Part shown: in pieces, positions 39,849 through 42,181 of the stretch
Numbering within the stretch: position 1 is the stretch's first letter
How the letters are laid out: every line of letters begins with the position of its first letter
NCBI GenBank assembly: GCA_910588225.1
Contig: CAJUQT010000038.1
Coordinates: forward strand, 1 to 42,181
DNA from: an uncultured Acetatifactor sp.
Lineage (GTDB): Bacteria > Bacillota > Clostridia > Lachnospirales > Lachnospiraceae
Direction of reading: 5' to 3'
DNA length: 42,181 nucleotides
Position numbers and translations under genes: made by a program
The notes under the pieces: model-generated
What the model saw: the letters and a program-made list of their open reading frames with translations, nothing else
Databases searched by the model: none
What the model was told of the DNA's origin: nothing

Positions 39849-41378
39849 TTACAGGTTCCAGATTATTTTAGTGCTTCCGTCTTCACTGATGCGTATTTCG
39901 TGAATCATGATCATGGCAACGGCCTTCTTGCGCTCATAGTCGGCTGTCTTCCAGGATTTGGCCAGGTCTATCACAGTATTTGTTTCAGAGCGCAAGCTCT
40001 TTAACTCTTTCATACGCTCATAGAGAGTCAACCGGTCTCTTTTTAACTGCGAGGCCTTCTGATTGGCAAGGGTAAGAAGGTCTTCATTGAAGCCTCCTGC
40101 CAGCATGGTGTCCAGGAGCTGTCTTTCCTCCTTTTCGATGGATTTGATTTTCAGCTTGCAGTCATTGATCTCTCCGGCATGGGACTTTGAAGCGGAGTGC
40201 CCGGCTTCCGTCATGTCAGACAGCTTCTCAGAGATGCAGTCATAGACCATATTCTCCAAATCTTCGGCATAGATAGATATCTTAGGACCTGTGCAGATTT
40301 TTTTGTGGGACTTACCAGTGCAGTTGAAATATCTGCGCATTTCGCCGGCCTTGTTTATTTTCCCTTTTATGGTGGTCATGGTGTGACTGCATTTTTCACA
40401 GATGACTTTACCTGCCAGCCAGCTGGTAGGATTGCTGTAGCTGTTGGTTATCTGCTTATTTTTTCCCAGTTTACGTTGGCATTTCAGCCAGATATCGGAA
40501 TCCACGATGCCGCTGTGAGTCAGCAGAACCAGTTTCATATCAGACCAGTCGGGATTGCCGGGGGCATGTTTGGTGTGGCCGTAGAGCTGGGCACCGTATT
40601 CCCCGGTGAACAATGCCGCATCGCTGATCATCTGAACTCCATGCCGGTCATAGTAGTCGTACACATCGCAATCCGCTCTGACGTAGATGGGATTTTTCAG
40701 CAGTGTGGAGAGTTTCGCCGTTGTCCAGGTACTTCCGTTCAGGGGATTTTTACCCTCGGCAATCAAAATGTTCTGCAGCCGTCTGAGGGATACGCTTTCC
40801 TGGGCGTAAACCTCGAAGATGTACCGCACCTGGGCAGCCTGGTCGGGAATGGGATTCAGCTTTTTAGTCTTGATATTATGTATGACGGCAGGGATAAGAT
40901 CAAAACCGTAAGGCTGCCTGCCTCCCATGTAGAAGCCCATTTCGCTCCGATGGGCATAAGCCTGGGTGACCCGGTTGATGGTGGATGTCCTCTCGAACTC
41001 AGCGAACACCATCAGAATTTTCACAATCAGTTCTCCATAAGGGGAGGATGTGTCAAAGGACTCCTGGGAGGACACAAATTCCACGTTGTGGGCCTTGAAT
41101 TCCTGCAGGATGTTTACGAAGTCTGCAAGAGAGCGGCTCATACGGTCCAGCTTGTATACAATTACTTTACTGACTTTATCCTGACGGACAAGCTTCATCA
41201 TTTTCTGAAAACCATCCCGATTGATGTTTCCTCCCGAGAAACCATTATCCACAAAGATAAGGACTTTCTCGTTCCGTTCATCCGGCTTGATGACGGAACG
41301 GCAGTAATCCAATTGGGTCTCGCAGCTGATGCTGTTTTCCCGCTCTACAGATTTCCGGGCGTAGAGAATAATCGCCAC
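39849..41378 (-). CDS. Large serine recombinase (site-specific, mobile-element integrase)
   Basis: A 509-aa recombinase. The resolvase domain has nucleophile S10 in ILYARKSVERE, then VDNGFSGGNINRDGF, VYKLDRMSRS and VFAEFERTS. The recombinase domain carries GRQPYGFD, a zinc ribbon (CEKCSHTM ... FNCTGKSHKKIC), and a coiled coil (about 390-470). Large serine integrases insert and excise transposons, ICEs or phages. Start: GTG at 41378, six nt after GAGGAGG; an upstream in-frame ATG has no such site. A short accessory gene precedes it. No attachment site or cargo could be delimited. Confidence 0.93.
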   Translation of the reverse strand: MAIILYARKSVERENSISCETQLDYCRSVIKPDERNEKVLIFVDNGFSGGNINRDGFQKMMKLVRQDKVSKVIVYKLDRMSRSLADFVNILQEFKAHNVEFVSSQESFDTSSPYGELIVKILMVFAEFERTSTINRVTQAYAHRSEMGFYMGGRQPYGFDLIPAVIHNIKTKKLNPIPDQAAQVRYIFEVYAQESVSLRRLQNILIAEGKNPLNGSTWTTAKLSTLLKNPIYVRADCDVYDYYDRHGVQMISDAALFTGEYGAQLYGHTKHAPGNPDWSDMKLVLLTHSGIVDSDIWLKCQRKLGKNKQITNSYSNPTSWLAGKVICEKCSHTMTTIKGKINKAGEMRRYFNCTGKSHKKICTGPKISIYAEDLENMVYDCISEKLSDMTEAGHSASKSHAGEINDCKLKIKSIEKEERQLLDTMLAGGFNEDLLTLANQKASQLKRDRLTLYERMKELKSLRSETNTVIDLAKSWKTADYERKKAVAMIMIHEIRISEDGSTKIIWNL

Positions 41379-41435
41379 TGACACACCTCCTCTCATAGTA
41401 GATTTTGTCTGGCAGAAATGGAGTTCCATGCCTTG

Positions 41436-41591
41436 TTAAGCCGGGACGTGTTTCTTTGGTTTCACAAGGGCTCGGAACAGTTCTTCGAGAATTTGTTCCT
41501 GGTTGTGTTTATCATCGGTTGATACTGTCAGGTGTTCGACCTTGTGTTTGATCTCCCTGGTGTCAATGTATTCTTGTGCAAGCGTGGCCAT
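41436..41591 (-). CDS. Small accessory protein upstream of the serine recombinase
   Basis: 51 aa: MATLAQEYIDTREIKHKVEH, then a charged helical segment with EQILEELFRALVKP. AGGAGG lies 10 nt before the ATG at 41591. The frame is open to 41729, but no better start is seen there. It ends 57 bp before the recombinase. Small proteins in this position are common next to such recombinases and may modulate directionality; that role is not shown here. Confidence 0.55.
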   Translation of the reverse strand: MATLAQEYIDTREIKHKVEHLTVSTDDKHNQEQILEELFRALVKPKKHVPA

Positions 41592-41805
41592 ATGAAAATT
41601 ACCTCCTGTTCTTTTTTCTGCATGCTGTGATGCTACCGCGCCGCAGAGAGGCGTTTCGTCAGCATCCGGATCAATTCCACCTGTTACAATCATATGAGTG
41701 AAATCACAGCATATTTCATAGTTCAGCAAATTAATGATTCCGTCATGGGTGTAAGGGAAGAAACAGCTTGTCAGCAGCAGCGGTGTAACTTTTATACCTT
41801 GTCTT

Positions 41806-42105
41806 TTGTATTTGCACTATTCGGACAATACAGTGGAGATCACAGGGCAGTTCCGGTCTTATAATCGGAAGGAGGATGGAAAGAGCCATCTGGATCTTTT
41901 CGTATTCGCGCAGGGAATCTGTTTTCTGGAGGGTGAATATACGGATTATTGGAGTAACAATTGTGTTTGTTTGAAGGGATTCCTCTGCAGGCATTCGGTC
42001 TACCGGAAGACACCTTTGGGACGCAGAATCTGTGACATCCTTCTGGCTGTGAACCGTCCCCATGGAAAATCCGACTATATTCCCTGTATCGCTGCTCATG
42101 TACGG
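41806..42105 (+). pseudogene. Single-stranded DNA-binding protein, internal fragment
   Basis: From about 41820 the frame reads NTVEITGQFRSYNRKEDGKS, HLDLFVFAQG, CLKGFLCRHSVYRKTPLGRR and LLAVNRPHGKSDYIPCIA, the middle of clostridial SSB-like (OB-fold) proteins. The N-terminal about 50-60 residues and everything after PCIA are missing, and there is no start codon with a ribosome site. It is probably an insertion/deletion scar next to the recombinase region. Confidence 0.65.
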
Positions 42106-42181
42106 TAAAGAAGTAAGCAACCGGAAACAAGAGATAGATCGCCAGCACCACACTATTCCGAACCAAAGAAACCAAAGACCA
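42106..42181 (-). other. Possible end of a membrane protein entering from the right edge
   Basis: On the minus strand the frame from 42181 reads SLVRNSVVLAIYLLFPVAYF followed by FTVHEQR, a hydrophobic helix that looks protein-like, and then runs into the antisense of the SSB relic. It may be a partial gene whose other part is beyond the window. The family is not recognised. Confidence 0.25.

Noticed and set aside
40197..41381. A 394-codon open frame on the plus strand
   Set aside because: It is fully antisense to the serine recombinase, which has intact catalytic motifs and a good start site; the plus-strand translation resembles no protein family.
41743..42153. 136-codon minus-strand open frame near the right edge
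   Set aside because: It is antisense to the recognisable SSB fragment and shows no family features.
1..42181. CRISPR array, rRNA or tRNA genes
   Set aside because: No regularly spaced repeats, no tRNA-like cloverleaf with T-loop signature and no rRNA-like sequence was noticed on reading; a dedicated scan was not possible.

Overview
The window looks like a chromosome segment of a spore-forming, gut-type Clostridia, most likely Lachnospiraceae. The reasons are a cotJABC spore-coat cluster, AGGAGG-type ribosome binding sites, a YesM/YesN-type two-component system beside LplB/YtcP-type sugar permeases, two DegV proteins, and glycosidases without signal peptides. No rRNA, tRNA or CRISPR array was seen. 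All family assignments are by eye from motifs; no database search was run.

Left flank (1-8.4 kb): small accessory genes and gene debris. It holds a frameshifted Rpn-family nuclease tail, a zinc-phospholipase-C-like protein, an internally deleted metallophosphoesterase, a half-length MreB-like protein, a NUDIX hydrolase, a MerR regulator with a 19-bp-spacer promoter, a HAD phosphatase tail, an acidic lipoprotein, a DegV protein, and an HTH + PIN-like nuclease pair closed by a strong terminator.

Centre (8.4-35.1 kb): a carbohydrate-utilisation locus. Left arm (+): Asp/Glu-racemase-like protein, GH127-type glycosidase, four-carbon-acid-sugar kinase, BKACE enzyme, SGNH/SASA esterase, GH29 fucosidase. 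Middle (-): YesM-like sensor kinase, YesN-like response regulator (split by a frameshift in a 9-nt G/C homopolymer), and a solute-binding lipoprotein overlapping the regulator. Divergently (+): two ABC permeases, a second solute-binding lipoprotein, a terminator and fresh promoter, then GH78 rhamnosidase, a GH43/GH130-like beta-propeller enzyme, a GH106-like enzyme, GH42 beta-galactosidase, a dehydrogenase stub and a GDSL esterase. The set points to import of a short, acetylated oligosaccharide rich in L-arabinofuranose, L-rhamnose, L-fucose and galactose (rhamnogalacturonan-II-like or arabinogalactan-like), with trimming in the cytoplasm. The racemase-like/kinase/BKACE trio suggests that an acidic sugar or keto acid derived from it is also catabolised. 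No ABC ATPase is encoded, so a shared MsmX-type ATPase elsewhere is inferred.

Right flank (35.2-42.2 kb): a second DegV protein, then cotJA-cotJB-cotJC. The cotJC 3' end has been replaced by foreign sequence carrying an antisense AAA-ATPase/PD-(D/E)XK gene. Next come a decayed copy of the same nuclease family on the other strand, a large serine recombinase with a small accessory gene, and a central fragment of a single-stranded-DNA-binding protein. This end looks like mobile-element territory.
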